From positions 186,001 to 250,000 of the forward strand of contig JARJHS010000002.1 of NCBI GenBank assembly GCA_029269725.1: a stretch of DNA of 64,000 bases, in the 5' to 3' direction. Shown here piece by piece: positions 10,190 to 17,627 of this stretch. The notes under the pieces are model-generated. The model was not told where the DNA came from and made no database searches. It worked only from the letters and a program-made list of their open reading frames with translations. The translations under genes and the position numbers were made by a program. Position 1 is the stretch's first letter; the number at the start of each line of letters is the position of its first letter. The DNA is from Pollutibacter soli (lineage in GTDB: Bacteria; Bacteroidota; Bacteroidia; Chitinophagales; Chitinophagaceae).

Positions 10190-11758
10190 ATGAAGATGAA
10201 AGCCGGATCAAGAGCTGCAATATTTAAAAATGCATTTCGTATTGTTTTTATAATCTCAGGGTTGCTGTTTTTATATGCCCGCATTTTCGCTCAGGAAAAC
10301 ACCTCGGGATCGGTTGTCGCCCGTGACGGAGCACGTATGTTTATCGCCACCGCAGGTGAGAAAGTTTTCAGTGACACCGGATTTTATTTTAATTCAATCC
10401 CGGTATTTCTGAACGGCAGCAATTTCATTGCCGGTTCTTTCTATAAAGGCTCAAAAATTGAAGCAGCAGCAGCGGGTAAAATTTATGCCATAACTCCTGC
10501 TTCTGGCAGTCCGTTTTCGCAGGAAGCGAGATTGCAGCAGGAAGGTTTCAGCAAACGGAGTGAAAGTATTGATGGTTTATTCAAAGAGTTTGATGGCCAG
10601 TTGGTCCTATTGGAAAAAACACTGACCGATGCAGATCTCGCAGAACCACCTGCAGCCTATGGCAGCTGGGTTATTTTTTTCTTTTCCGGGTACCATCTCC
10701 CTTCCATACATGAACCGGCAAAAGTAATCTGGAATCCAGGCAAAGAGTATCTGCCACAAACCAGACTCTGGCAAGGTTGCCCCACAATAGCAAAAACAGG
10801 TAAGCGGTATTGGTTTGGATGGTTTACCGGTGGAACAAAGGAACCCGATAAAGGAAACTACGCAGTGATCAGTTACTCTGGTGAGCCGGGAAAAACATTG
10901 ACCGATCCGGCATTGATCGTCACTCACCCGAATGAGAAAGTGCGTGTGATGGACACGCAATTGTGGACCGATCCGTCCGGGAAACTCTGGTTGATGTGGA
11001 CACAGAACACCGGGATAAATGGATTTGATGGACTCTGGGGAACATGGGCATCTGTTTGTGATAACCCCGAAGCGGCTGTTCCGGAATTCAGTAAGCCCAG
11101 GCGGCTCTGCGATGGACTAACGCGCAATAAACCAGTGGTGCTGTCCACCGGGGAATGGTTGTTACCATCCTACACCTGGGTGGACCGCCGGAGCACAGTG
11201 TATATTTCCGGCGATCAGGGTAGGACATGGACTTTACAGGGTGGACCCTACAATAACAACATTACTTTTTATGAGCATATGCTCACAGAGAAAAAAGATG
11301 GTACCGTTTGGATGATGCAACGAAGTATCAAGGAAAGTTTTTCCACTGACAAAGGCAAAACCTGGACTGAATTAAAGGAACGTGCAGACTTCCCCTCTCC
11401 TTCTTCCAGATTATATTTCGGAAGACTGAAGTCGGGAGCACTCATACTGATCTACAATCGCGATGAAGAAAGAAAAGACCGGAAAAATATGACCGTTGCC
11501 TTGTCGCAGGATGACGGAAAAACATGGCCGTATTCTCTGCTGCTGGATGAACGTTCCGGAATTTCTTACCCTGATCTGGTTCAGGATGATAAAGGAAGAA
11601 TATTATTGGTATACGACAGGTCAAGAACAGGTGAAAAAGAAATTCTGATGGCTAGATTTTCTGAAAAAGAAGTACGAAAAGGAAAGATTTTTCTGAAAGA
11701 TTCAGGATCAAAGATATTGTTATCACGACCGGAGATTGTCAATACTGTTTCTAAATGA
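10190..11758 (+). CDS. Exo-sialidase-like BNR-repeat hydrolase, exported
   Basis: I favour the ATG at 10190 (522 residues) over an upstream in-frame TTG at 10178. The N-terminus is a signal peptide (hydrophobic IVFIISGLLFLYARIFAQ). A ~170-residue N-terminal region of unknown fold follows, then a six-bladed propeller with at least three Asp-box repeats: SGDQGRTWT, STDKGKTWT and SQDDGKTWP. Asp-boxes are typical of sialidases (GH33) and related glycosidases. The classical FRIP arginine motif is not obvious, so the true substrate may be another acidic sugar. It lies 29 bases after SusD and probably acts in the periplasm on glycan brought in by SusC/SusD. Confidence 0.82.
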   Translation: MKMKAGSRAAIFKNAFRIVFIISGLLFLYARIFAQENTSGSVVARDGARMFIATAGEKVFSDTGFYFNSIPVFLNGSNFIAGSFYKGSKIEAAAAGKIYAITPASGSPFSQEARLQQEGFSKRSESIDGLFKEFDGQLVLLEKTLTDADLAEPPAAYGSWVIFFFSGYHLPSIHEPAKVIWNPGKEYLPQTRLWQGCPTIAKTGKRYWFGWFTGGTKEPDKGNYAVISYSGEPGKTLTDPALIVTHPNEKVRVMDTQLWTDPSGKLWLMWTQNTGINGFDGLWGTWASVCDNPEAAVPEFSKPRRLCDGLTRNKPVVLSTGEWLLPSYTWVDRRSTVYISGDQGRTWTLQGGPYNNNITFYEHMLTEKKDGTVWMMQRSIKESFSTDKGKTWTELKERADFPSPSSRLYFGRLKSGALILIYNRDEERKDRKNMTVALSQDDGKTWPYSLLLDERSGISYPDLVQDDKGRILLVYDRSRTGEKEILMARFSEKEVRKGKIFLKDSGSKILLSRPEIVNTVSK

Positions 11759-11803
11759 ATAACCGGAAAGATGATGTGATCTGTCCCGGAGTAAAAAATC
11801 TGT

Positions 11804-12967
11804 ATGTCTAAAAATCGGTTGTTCCTATCCGTTACAGTATTTTTACTGATATCAATGATTATAGCAGGTCTGTCTGGCAGATTTGCCGATTCAGGACTAT
11901 TGATAATTGGATTCTTTATCAGTCTTGCTCTGTTTTTTTCAACCAGGGATTCGCTGCGGAGTTACATCTATACTATTTCCATTTTTGCGTCCGTAAGTGC
12001 AGCCATGTTTTACCCGGGATTATTTGTACGATGGGGAAATTTTAATGTGGCTTTGCTGATTACACCATTGATTCAACTCATCATGTTCGGGATGGGTACT
12101 TCAATGAGTCTCGGAGATTTTGGCGGCGTCATAAAAAATCCAAAGGGAGTGCTTGTAGGAGTGGTGAGTCATTTTATCATTATGCCCCTGCTGGGTTTTC
12201 TGCTTGCCAAATCAAGCGGACTTGAAGCGGAGATCGCTGCAGGTATCATTCTTCTCGGATGTTCACCCAACGGAATGGCTTCAAATGTAATTTCCTACCT
12301 GGCCAAAGCAAACCTGGCACTCTCTGTAACGATTACCGCAGTGTCGACCATGCTCGCACCTTTCCTGACACCACTCTTAATGAAATGGCTTGCGAATTCA
12401 TTTATCGAGATCAATATGTTGCACATGATGTGGGACATTTCGAAAATGGTGATTTTACCCATTGCTGCAGGATTGTTATTCAATCATTTTTTAAGGGGGA
12501 AAGTCAGATGGCTGGATAAGGCTATGCCTCTTGTATCCATGGCCGGAGTTGCATTTTCAATCGTTGTAATAGTAGCGGCCGGTCGCGATAGTTTACTAAC
12601 GATCGGCCCACTATTGTTAGGCCTCCTGGTCATTCATAATCTCGCTGGATATTTTCTGGGCTATTCGTTTGCACGTTTTTTTAGGATGTCGGAGCGCGAC
12701 TGCCGGACAGTGGCCATTGAGGTGGGAATGCAGAATGCCGGGCTGGCTACAGGTATAGCAAAGGAAATGGGAAAACTGGCAACTACCGGGCTGGCTCCTG
12801 CTATATTCGGATCGCTTATGAATATCACTGGTTCTGTACTTGCCTCCTGGTGGCATAAACGCGAACCATTAGAAAATCCCGAAGTACCCATTCTGCAGCC
12901 TGAGGAAAAGAACCTGCAGCAATCTACCCTGCTTACCGCGAACACCAAAAACACTTCTGATGTTTGA
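11804..12967 (+). CDS. Bile acid:sodium symporter (BASS) family transporter
   Basis: The 387-residue protein has about ten hydrophobic segments and the family patterns IMFGMGTSMSLGDF, LGCSPNGMASNVIS and VGMQNAGLATGIA, which form the sodium and substrate sites. BASS proteins bring organic anions across the inner membrane with sodium. Known substrates include bile acids, pantothenate, pyruvate and other 2-oxo or hydroxy acids. Here it follows a periplasmic glycosidase by 45 bases and precedes a kinase and an aldolase. The likely job is uptake of an acidic sugar or sugar-derived acid (inference). Its last codons overlap the next gene by 8 bases. Confidence 0.92.
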   Translation: MSKNRLFLSVTVFLLISMIIAGLSGRFADSGLLIIGFFISLALFFSTRDSLRSYIYTISIFASVSAAMFYPGLFVRWGNFNVALLITPLIQLIMFGMGTSMSLGDFGGVIKNPKGVLVGVVSHFIIMPLLGFLLAKSSGLEAEIAAGIILLGCSPNGMASNVISYLAKANLALSVTITAVSTMLAPFLTPLLMKWLANSFIEINMLHMMWDISKMVILPIAAGLLFNHFLRGKVRWLDKAMPLVSMAGVAFSIVVIVAAGRDSLLTIGPLLLGLLVIHNLAGYFLGYSFARFFRMSERDCRTVAIEVGMQNAGLATGIAKEMGKLATTGLAPAIFGSLMNITGSVLASWWHKREPLENPEVPILQPEEKNLQQSTLLTANTKNTSDV

Positions 12968-14054
12968 CAGACGTGAAATTTATTACTGGAAATGTGACAG
13001 GCCTTCTGCTTTTGAAATCCGTCATGTGTCGGATATTCAGAAACGTAAAGTATTCATCGAATCGTTACTGCAGGAGTATCTGGATACTTATTTTTCCGGA
13101 GCACCATTTACTTTGACACCAGCCGGAAGCCAGGGCAACCATATCACTTATATTGTTGACAGTCAGGAAAAGCAATTTTTTATCCGGCTGGAAGATGGAC
13201 AGGAAAGGGATAATTATATGGAAGTGGAGAGCAGGATTGCCACGATGCTTCAAACTAAACAAATCCCTGTTCCGGCAATGTTTCATCTTAACACGAACAG
13301 GGAGAAATTGCCGTTTGCCATTCAGATAATGGAATATCTTCCCTATTCCGATCTAAATAAGTTATATAAGAACGGTGATATAAAACTCAGAACAATTGCC
13401 AATAGAATCGGGAGGTATATCGGCAGGTGGCAACAAATACCCACACGAAATTTTGGATTGTTTGATGTCCGGCATCTGCAAAAAACCGGAGAGTTGCAGG
13501 GGTTTCATCAATTGTATAAAGATTATTTTTTCCTGAATTGGGATAAGCATCTCAACTTTCTAGCCAAAAGCGGTCTGATGAATTCAGAAAGGATCAGCGC
13601 AATTGATGCCATTGTCAAAGACCACGAATCAGTAATGAATATAAATGATAGTTGCCTTGTTCATAAGGATATTGCTCTCTGGAACATTCTCGGAACAAGC
13701 ACAGATATTAAAGCCATAATTGATTGGGATGATGCGATTGCTGGTGATCCTACAGATGATTTGTCCCTGCTTGCCTGTTTTCATTCAGGACCGGATGTGT
13801 GCGCTGCAATCGAGGGCTACCAGGAGGTAAGAAACCTGCCCTCAGACTTCGAAGAAAGATTTTGGTTGCACTTGCTACGAAACATCATTTTCAAAGCGGT
13901 TATCAGAGTTGGAGCCGGATATTTTGAAGAATCCGGCGATTTTTTTCTTGTAAATTCTGGGAATAAAAAAAACGATCTGAGAAGAATGACGCTCAACAAA
14001 ATTAACCTGGCGTATAATGGCTTGAATGGTAAAATTAAAATTGAGGAATTATGA
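12960..14054 (+). CDS. Aminoglycoside-phosphotransferase-fold small-molecule kinase
   Basis: The 364-residue cytoplasmic protein has a protein-kinase-like APH fold. The catalytic loop reads CLVHKDIALWNIL (Brenner-type HxDxxxxN) and the metal-binding IDWDDAIAGDP follows about 30 residues later, as in APH, choline/homoserine and methylthioribose kinases. It begins inside the transporter gene (8-base overlap) and its stop overlaps the aldolase start (ATGA). Tight coupling to a transporter and an aldolase suggests it phosphorylates the imported sugar acid or a product of it, rather than an antibiotic. The substrate is unknown. Confidence 0.85.
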   Translation: MFDRREIYYWKCDRPSAFEIRHVSDIQKRKVFIESLLQEYLDTYFSGAPFTLTPAGSQGNHITYIVDSQEKQFFIRLEDGQERDNYMEVESRIATMLQTKQIPVPAMFHLNTNREKLPFAIQIMEYLPYSDLNKLYKNGDIKLRTIANRIGRYIGRWQQIPTRNFGLFDVRHLQKTGELQGFHQLYKDYFFLNWDKHLNFLAKSGLMNSERISAIDAIVKDHESVMNINDSCLVHKDIALWNILGTSTDIKAIIDWDDAIAGDPTDDLSLLACFHSGPDVCAAIEGYQEVRNLPSDFEERFWLHLLRNIIFKAVIRVGAGYFEESGDFFLVNSGNKKNDLRRMTLNKINLAYNGLNGKIKIEEL

Positions 14055-14827
14055 ATTCGAAAAAAAGGCAACCGGAATCTGCTGCTCCTTTGTCGCTTGG
14101 AACCTGGATGTCGATCGGTTCCCCGGTTATCTCCGAATTGGCCTCCCTCATTGGTTTTGATTGGCTGTTGTTTGATTTGGAGCATGGTAATTTGACTGAG
14201 GCAGCTTTACAATCAAACCTGCAAGCGGTAGCGCCCGGCCCTGTGCAATCAATCGTACGAGTACCAGGTGTGAATCCTTATATCATTTCCCGGGCGTTGG
14301 ATTGGGGAGCTGCCGGAATAATGCTTCCGCATGTATCCGGCGCTGAAGAAATCAATGAATGCCTGAAAGCGATGCAATATCCGCCCTTTGGCAATCGTGG
14401 ATATTCCAGTTCCGCCCGTCAATATCAGTATGGAATGAAAGCTACAGAAGCCATTACTTCATTAAAGCCGTTACTATTTGCACAAATTGAAGATGTGAAA
14501 GCAATTCAAAATATAGATGCGATCGCATCGGTCAGCGGTATTGACGTATTGTTTGTTGGCCCGGCAGACCTTCAACTCTCCATCAGTTCTTCAACCGACT
14601 TCGACATCACCTACCGTGAAGCTTTAGCTAAAGTATGCCAGACCGCTAAATCACATCATATTACGGCCGGAATTCTGGCTAAAGACAAAAATGAATTTAG
14701 CCAGCACATCGAAATGGGATTTACATGTATTGCAGTTTTATCTGACCTTGCTATACTTCGTTCTGGTTACCAGCAGATATTAAACGCCTTTGACAAAGAA
14801 AGATGTGCAGGTAAAACAAATAACTGA
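14051..14827 (+). CDS. HpcH/HpaI-family aldolase (2-dehydro-3-deoxyglucarate aldolase-like)
   Basis: The 258-residue protein is a class II pyruvate aldolase of the HpcH/HpaI/GarL type. Visible motifs are LFDLEHG (catalytic His), QSIVRVPG (substrate Arg), AQIEDVKAIQN (metal Glu) and FVGPADLQLS (metal Asp). Such enzymes cleave 2-oxo-3-deoxy sugar acids to pyruvate and an aldehyde. The start overlaps the preceding kinase stop by four bases (ATGA), so the two are translationally coupled. As the last gene of the operon it probably performs the carbon-splitting step of the acid-sugar pathway. Confidence 0.9.
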   Translation: MNSKKRQPESAAPLSLGTWMSIGSPVISELASLIGFDWLLFDLEHGNLTEAALQSNLQAVAPGPVQSIVRVPGVNPYIISRALDWGAAGIMLPHVSGAEEINECLKAMQYPPFGNRGYSSSARQYQYGMKATEAITSLKPLLFAQIEDVKAIQNIDAIASVSGIDVLFVGPADLQLSISSSTDFDITYREALAKVCQTAKSHHITAGILAKDKNEFSQHIEMGFTCIAVLSDLAILRSGYQQILNAFDKERCAGKTNN

Positions 14828-14949
14828 CCTTAACCTGTATAAATCTCGAACCCGTTATAACTAAATGATGACGGGAACTGTTGGCTGCCTGGGCTTATCC
14901 CGTAGCAGATGTAAATTCAGTTATTGTTCCATGTAAAAGTCGACGCAAT

Positions 14950-15483
14950 TTAATAATCCAGGTTCTGCGGTTTTTTATTATCATAAATCTCTTTCGCTGT
15001 TTTCATTGTCACCAGCAATTGCCCCATATGGCGCATGATATGTTCCGCGGAATGAAATAAAAGTCCGATAACGGTGGTGGGTAACTGTTTTCTGCCGAGG
15101 CCACGAAATTCAGTCAGTTTGTCTTCCGGTGTAGACCGCAATTGTTCGATTGCTTTTCTTACGGTATCAGAAAATTGAGCTACCAGATGATTGGTGTCAA
15201 GATCTTTATTTGCAAGTGTTTCATGCTGCAGATAAAGCATTTGAGTTTCATTTAATTTTTCATTCCTGGCATAAGTAAAAAGTCTGTCAATAACGCCACT
15301 CATGTGCAGAAGATGAAAACCCGGCGAAGCTGAATGATATAGTTTGTTCCATAACATCTCCGCCGGAAAATGTTGCATCAGTTCTTCTACTTCTTCGGCC
15401 GCCTGCAGCAATGCGTGAGCTACAGGTTGCAATAAAGCGGGAATTCCTTCGATTGGCCCGCGTTGCCATACTTCTGTTTTCAT
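14950..15483 (-). CDS. DinB-family metal-binding four-helix protein
   Basis: The 177-residue protein is a DinB/YfiT-like four-helix bundle. Candidate metal-binding histidines are H57 or H60 in PGFHLLHMSG, with H144 and H148 in FHSAEHIMRHMGQLL, the standard spacing. DinB relatives include thiol-dependent S-transferases and many members without known function. It is a single-gene unit facing away from the upstream operon. Its own upstream region (15484-15690) is filled by 7-bp-period repeats. Confidence 0.85.
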   Translation of the reverse strand: MKTEVWQRGPIEGIPALLQPVAHALLQAAEEVEELMQHFPAEMLWNKLYHSASPGFHLLHMSGVIDRLFTYARNEKLNETQMLYLQHETLANKDLDTNHLVAQFSDTVRKAIEQLRSTPEDKLTEFRGLGRKQLPTTVIGLLFHSAEHIMRHMGQLLVTMKTAKEIYDNKKPQNLDY

Positions 15484-15510
15484 TGAATGAAATTAGTTGA
15501 TTGTTGATAG

Positions 15511-15553
15511 TTTATCGTTATTCATTGTTCGTTATTAGTTCATCGTTCATCGC
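15511..15553. repeat. Heptamer array, TTCATCG/TTATTCG type
   Basis: About six 7-base units (TTATCGT, TATTCAT, TGTTCGT, TATTAGT, TCATCGT, TCATCGC) form a degenerate tandem run in front of the DinB gene. It is roughly the reverse complement of the array at 15622-15670, so the two could pair in single-stranded DNA or RNA. Confidence 0.7.
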
Positions 15554-15621
15554 GCATACTACAGTCCTGATGTTCCCTTTTCCCGGCCCACAGTTTCAAC
15601 TGGATTATTAGCCGGCTGTTT

Positions 15622-15670
15622 AACGAACAACGAATAACGAACAACGAATAACGAACAACGAATAACGAAC
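15622..15670. repeat. Heptamer array, CGAACAA/CGAATAA, near perfect
   Basis: The 14-base unit AACGAACAACGAAT is repeated three times exactly with a seven-base partial fourth copy. It is itself two heptamers, CGAACAA and CGAATAA. It ends 20 bases before the aldo/keto reductase start. Confidence 0.92.
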
Positions 15671-15690
15671 TCCCCGGCTTAACTTTAATT

Positions 15691-16593
15691 ATGGAATATC
15701 AACTCCTGGGTAATTCTGATCTGAACATTTCCCGAATTGGTTTCGGTGGGATGTCACTTAAATCGGTACAGCACGATGAAGCAATTACTTTGTTGCAATC
15801 TGCATTCCAACAGGGTATTAATTTTTTTGACACCGCAGATATGTACGAACATGGGCGGAATGAAGAAATCATTGGAAAAGCATTCAGAGATATTCGTGAT
15901 AAAGTTATCATCGCTACAAAGGTCGGCAATCAGTGGCGTGCAGATGGTTCCGGATGGGACTGGAACCCGCGGAAAGACTACATCCTGAAATGCGTTGATG
16001 ATAGTTTGAAAAGATTGCAGACTGACTATATCGACCTCTACCAATTGCATGGCGGGATGATCACTGATTCGCGGGACGAAGTTGTTGATGCTTTTGAACA
16101 GTTGAGAAAGGAAGGGAAGATCAGGTATTACGGTATTTCATCGATTCGACCGAATGTAATTCGTGCATATATGCAGGAGAATAGAAATATAAAGTCGGTG
16201 ATGTTGCAATACAGTCTCGCAGATCGTCGACCCGAAGAGGAAGTACTCGATACACTCCTGCAGCACAATATCGGAGTGTTGGTTCGCGGAGCATTGGCAC
16301 AAGGTCTTCTTGCAGGCAAGCCTGCGAAGGAGTATCTGGATCATAGTACAGAAAGCATACGAATTGCTTTTGAAGCAATTTCTTCCATATCAGGTCCACA
16401 TCGTTCAACTGCGCAGACGGCAATCAGGTTTGTACTTCGTCATCCCGCGGTTGCTTCTTCGGTTATTGGTGTGCGCAACACTGTACAGTTAAAGGATGCT
16501 ATAGAAGTATTTGATACACCCGAGCTTGCGGAAGAGGATTATTCATATTTGAAACAATCCATCCGGCAAAATACATACTCTGATCATCGTTAG
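15691..16593 (+). CDS. Aldo/keto reductase
   Basis: The 300-residue protein has the complete AKR catalytic tetrad: D47 and Y52 (FFDTADMY), K77 (IIATK) and H120 (LYQLHGG). The C-terminal SSVIGVRN motif is part of the NADP-binding site. It would reduce aldehydes or ketones in the cytoplasm using NADPH. The start is the ATG at 15691, close behind the heptamer array. There is no co-transcribed neighbour: the DinB gene is divergent and the next feature downstream is a separate promoter at 16711. The natural substrate is unknown. Confidence 0.92.
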   Translation: MEYQLLGNSDLNISRIGFGGMSLKSVQHDEAITLLQSAFQQGINFFDTADMYEHGRNEEIIGKAFRDIRDKVIIATKVGNQWRADGSGWDWNPRKDYILKCVDDSLKRLQTDYIDLYQLHGGMITDSRDEVVDAFEQLRKEGKIRYYGISSIRPNVIRAYMQENRNIKSVMLQYSLADRRPEEEVLDTLLQHNIGVLVRGALAQGLLAGKPAKEYLDHSTESIRIAFEAISSISGPHRSTAQTAIRFVLRHPAVASSVIGVRNTVQLKDAIEVFDTPELAEEDYSYLKQSIRQNTYSDHR

Positions 16594-16710
16594 TTTTTGG
16601 CGATAGTAATTTCCGAAAAAATTCCTTTGTAAGGCGATAACGGAACCACTGTAAAATTTCAATTCAAAAATCTGCACTCAAAAATATTTCTGAAAATATT
16701 TTCTAAAAAA

Positions 16711-16742
16711 TTGGCAGCATCAAAAAATTGTTTACATCTTTG
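16711..16742 (+). promoter_or_regulatory. Bacteroidota-type promoter for the 30-codon gene
   Basis: TTGG at 16711-16714 and CATCTTTG at 16735-16742 are 20 bases apart and resemble TTTG / TAnnTTTG. The -7 box has one mismatch. The box ends 18 bases before the ATG at 16761, giving a short leader. Confidence 0.55.
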
Positions 16743-16760
16743 CACTCACAAAATAAAAAA

Positions 16761-16853
16761 ATGCAACGCACGCAGATACATATTAAACCGGTAAATCGCT
16801 TTGGTCTGAACACAGGCTATTGCAATTGCGGGGCATTTAATTTATCAGAATAA
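16761..16853 (+). CDS. Putative 30-residue leader or regulatory peptide
   Basis: An ATG at 16761 opens 30 codons ending in TAA. The peptide contains HIKPVNRFGL in the middle and TGYCNCGAFN near the end (two Cys). It sits between a credible promoter and a strong intrinsic terminator at 16882-16908, so the whole transcript would be only about 160 bases. That is the architecture of an attenuator leader peptide or a stand-alone small protein, but no controlled gene directly follows. I do not recognise the peptide, and it may instead be a chance frame inside a small RNA. Confidence 0.4.
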   Translation: MQRTQIHIKPVNRFGLNTGYCNCGAFNLSE

Positions 16854-16881
16854 GTAAAAAACGAATTCGATACAATGCAGG

Positions 16882-16908
16882 CCCCGCAAGAGATTGCGGG
16901 GTTTTTTA
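16882..16908 (+). terminator. Intrinsic terminator 1 of the small-peptide pair
   Basis: CCCCGC (16882-16887) pairs with GCGGGG (16896-16901) across an 8-base loop, followed directly by a T-rich tail. Confidence 0.88.
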
Positions 16909-16913
16909 TTTAT

Positions 16914-16943
16914 GTTAAACGTACAACGTTTAACGTAGAACGC
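16914..16943. repeat. Heptamer array, ACGT word
   Basis: ACGT recurs every seven bases with three variable bases between (aca, tta, aga), directly after terminator 1. Confidence 0.75.
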
Positions 16944-17026
16944 GGGAGCCTGAGCAGGCAAAGAATCGTAATTAAATGAAATAATTTTGAAACGGAATTT
17001 GATGATAAAAGAAAACGAAAGGAAAT

Positions 17027-17140
17027 ATGCGATTTAAAATAGAAGTAATGAATTGGGATTCATGTGCTGGCAATAAAACTATGCCCGGCGCTGAACACTA
17101 TCTAAATAGTCATCAGCGACCTGATTACGTGTACATATAG
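17027..17140 (+). CDS. Putative 37-residue peptide followed by a terminator
   Basis: An ATG at 17027, preceded by the purine-rich AAAGGAAAT, opens 37 codons ending in TAG. The peptide holds MNWDSCAGNKTMPGAEHYL in its centre. A perfect 11-bp-stem terminator follows 20 bases later. Together with the 30-codon unit upstream it forms two consecutive peptide-plus-terminator units immediately before a tRNA cluster. I do not recognise the product. It could also be part of a non-coding RNA. Confidence 0.4.
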   Translation: MRFKIEVMNWDSCAGNKTMPGAEHYLNSHQRPDYVYI

Positions 17141-17160
17141 GCGAAATCTATTGTGTATGT

Positions 17161-17192
17161 AAACCCGGTCGCAGTAAACGACCGGGTTTTTT
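17161..17192 (+). terminator. Intrinsic terminator 2 of the small-peptide pair
   Basis: AAACCCGGTCG (17161-17171) pairs perfectly with CGACCGGGTTT (17179-17189), loop CAGTAAA, with a T-tract. Confidence 0.92.
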
Positions 17193-17195
17193 ATT

Positions 17196-17225
17196 GAGAA
17201 ACAGAAAATAGAAACAGGAAAAAAA
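17196..17225. repeat. Heptamer array, AGAAACA-like
   Basis: Units GAGAAAC, AGAAAAT, AGAAACA, GGAAAAA run in 7-base phase between terminator 2 and the first tRNA. Confidence 0.55.
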
Positions 17226-17298
17226 TGGCTTGTAGTTAAAAGGATGAGAATACTTCACTACGAATGAAGAGATACAGGTTCGAATCCTGTCATGCCAA
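17226..17298 (+). tRNA. tRNA-Arg(ACG)-like, divergent
   Basis: The acceptor TGGCTTG/CATGCCA has one mismatch. The anticodon stem CTTCA/TGAAG encloses loop CTACGAA with anticodon ACG. The T-arm ACAGG-TTCGAAT-CCTGT is perfect. The D-arm is weak (GTTA/GAAT), though its loop keeps GG. There is no encoded CCA. The sequence is unlike a housekeeping tRNA and may be a phage-type or decaying copy. Confidence 0.6.
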
Positions 17299-17350
17299 CC
17301 GATTTTTTTAAACGTCCCTGGAAAACCTATGAAAAATTAAGAAGCTCAAC

Positions 17351-17424
17351 TGGCTCGTAGCTCAACAGGTAGATGTTCCCGGCTTTTAACCGGGAGGTTG
17401 TGAGTTCGAATCTCACCGGGCCAA
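17351..17424 (+). tRNA. tRNA-Lys(TTT), divergent D-arm
   Basis: The acceptor TGGCTCG/CGGGCCA is fully paired with one wobble. The anticodon stem CCCGG/CCGGG encloses CTTTTAA (anticodon TTT). The T-arm GTGAG-TTCGAAT-CTCAC is perfect. The D-arm keeps TAGCTCAACAGGTAG, but its 3' strand pairs poorly. It is followed after three bases by the Asn tRNA. Confidence 0.72.
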
Positions 17425-17427
17425 CAA

Positions 17428-17499
17428 GGATGAATAGCTCAATGGCAGAGCAGCGGTTTGTTAAGCCGCCGGTTGAAAGTTCGAGTCTTTTTTCATCCG
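17428..17499 (+). tRNA. tRNA-Asn(GTT)
   Basis: A complete cloverleaf: acceptor GGATGAA/TTCATCC, D-arm GCTC-AATGGCA-GAGC, anticodon stem GCGGT/GCCGC with loop TTGTTAA (anticodon GTT), and T-loop TTCGAGT on a weak A/T-rich stem (GAAAG/CTTTT). It is the best-folded of the four, though the T-stem is unusually weak. Confidence 0.82.
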
Positions 17500-17513
17500 C
17501 ATTTATTAAACAG

Positions 17514-17586
17514 GGTGCTTTGGCAGAGTTGGTCTATGCACCGGATTGAAAATCTGGCAAAGAAGGTTCGATTCCCTCGGGCGCCA
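17514..17586 (+). tRNA. tRNA-Phe(GAA)
   Basis: The acceptor GGTGCTT/GGGCGCC pairs throughout using three G-U pairs. The anticodon stem CCGGA/TCTGG encloses TTGAAAA (anticodon GAA). The T-arm GAAGG-TTCGATT-CCCTC has one A-C mismatch. The D-stem is three pairs (GCA/TGC). The wobble-rich acceptor is atypical for a housekeeping gene. Confidence 0.72.
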
Positions 17587-17591
17587 CTGGA

Positions 17592-17627
17592 AGAGAAAGC
17601 AGAATACAGAAACAGAAAACTGATACA
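17592..17627. repeat. Heptamer array, AGAATAC/AGAAACA
   Basis: Units AGAAAGC, AGAATAC, AGAAACA, GAAAACT fill the space between tRNA-Phe and the YkuK-like gene and overlap its ribosome-binding region. Confidence 0.6.

Noticed and set aside
12960-14054. Aminoglycoside resistance gene
   Set aside because: The APH fold is present, but overlap with a transporter and an aldolase points to a metabolic kinase.
15622-15670. CRISPR-like direct repeats
   Set aside because: Units are 7 or 14 bases with no spacers and no cas genes nearby; it is a simple tandem array.
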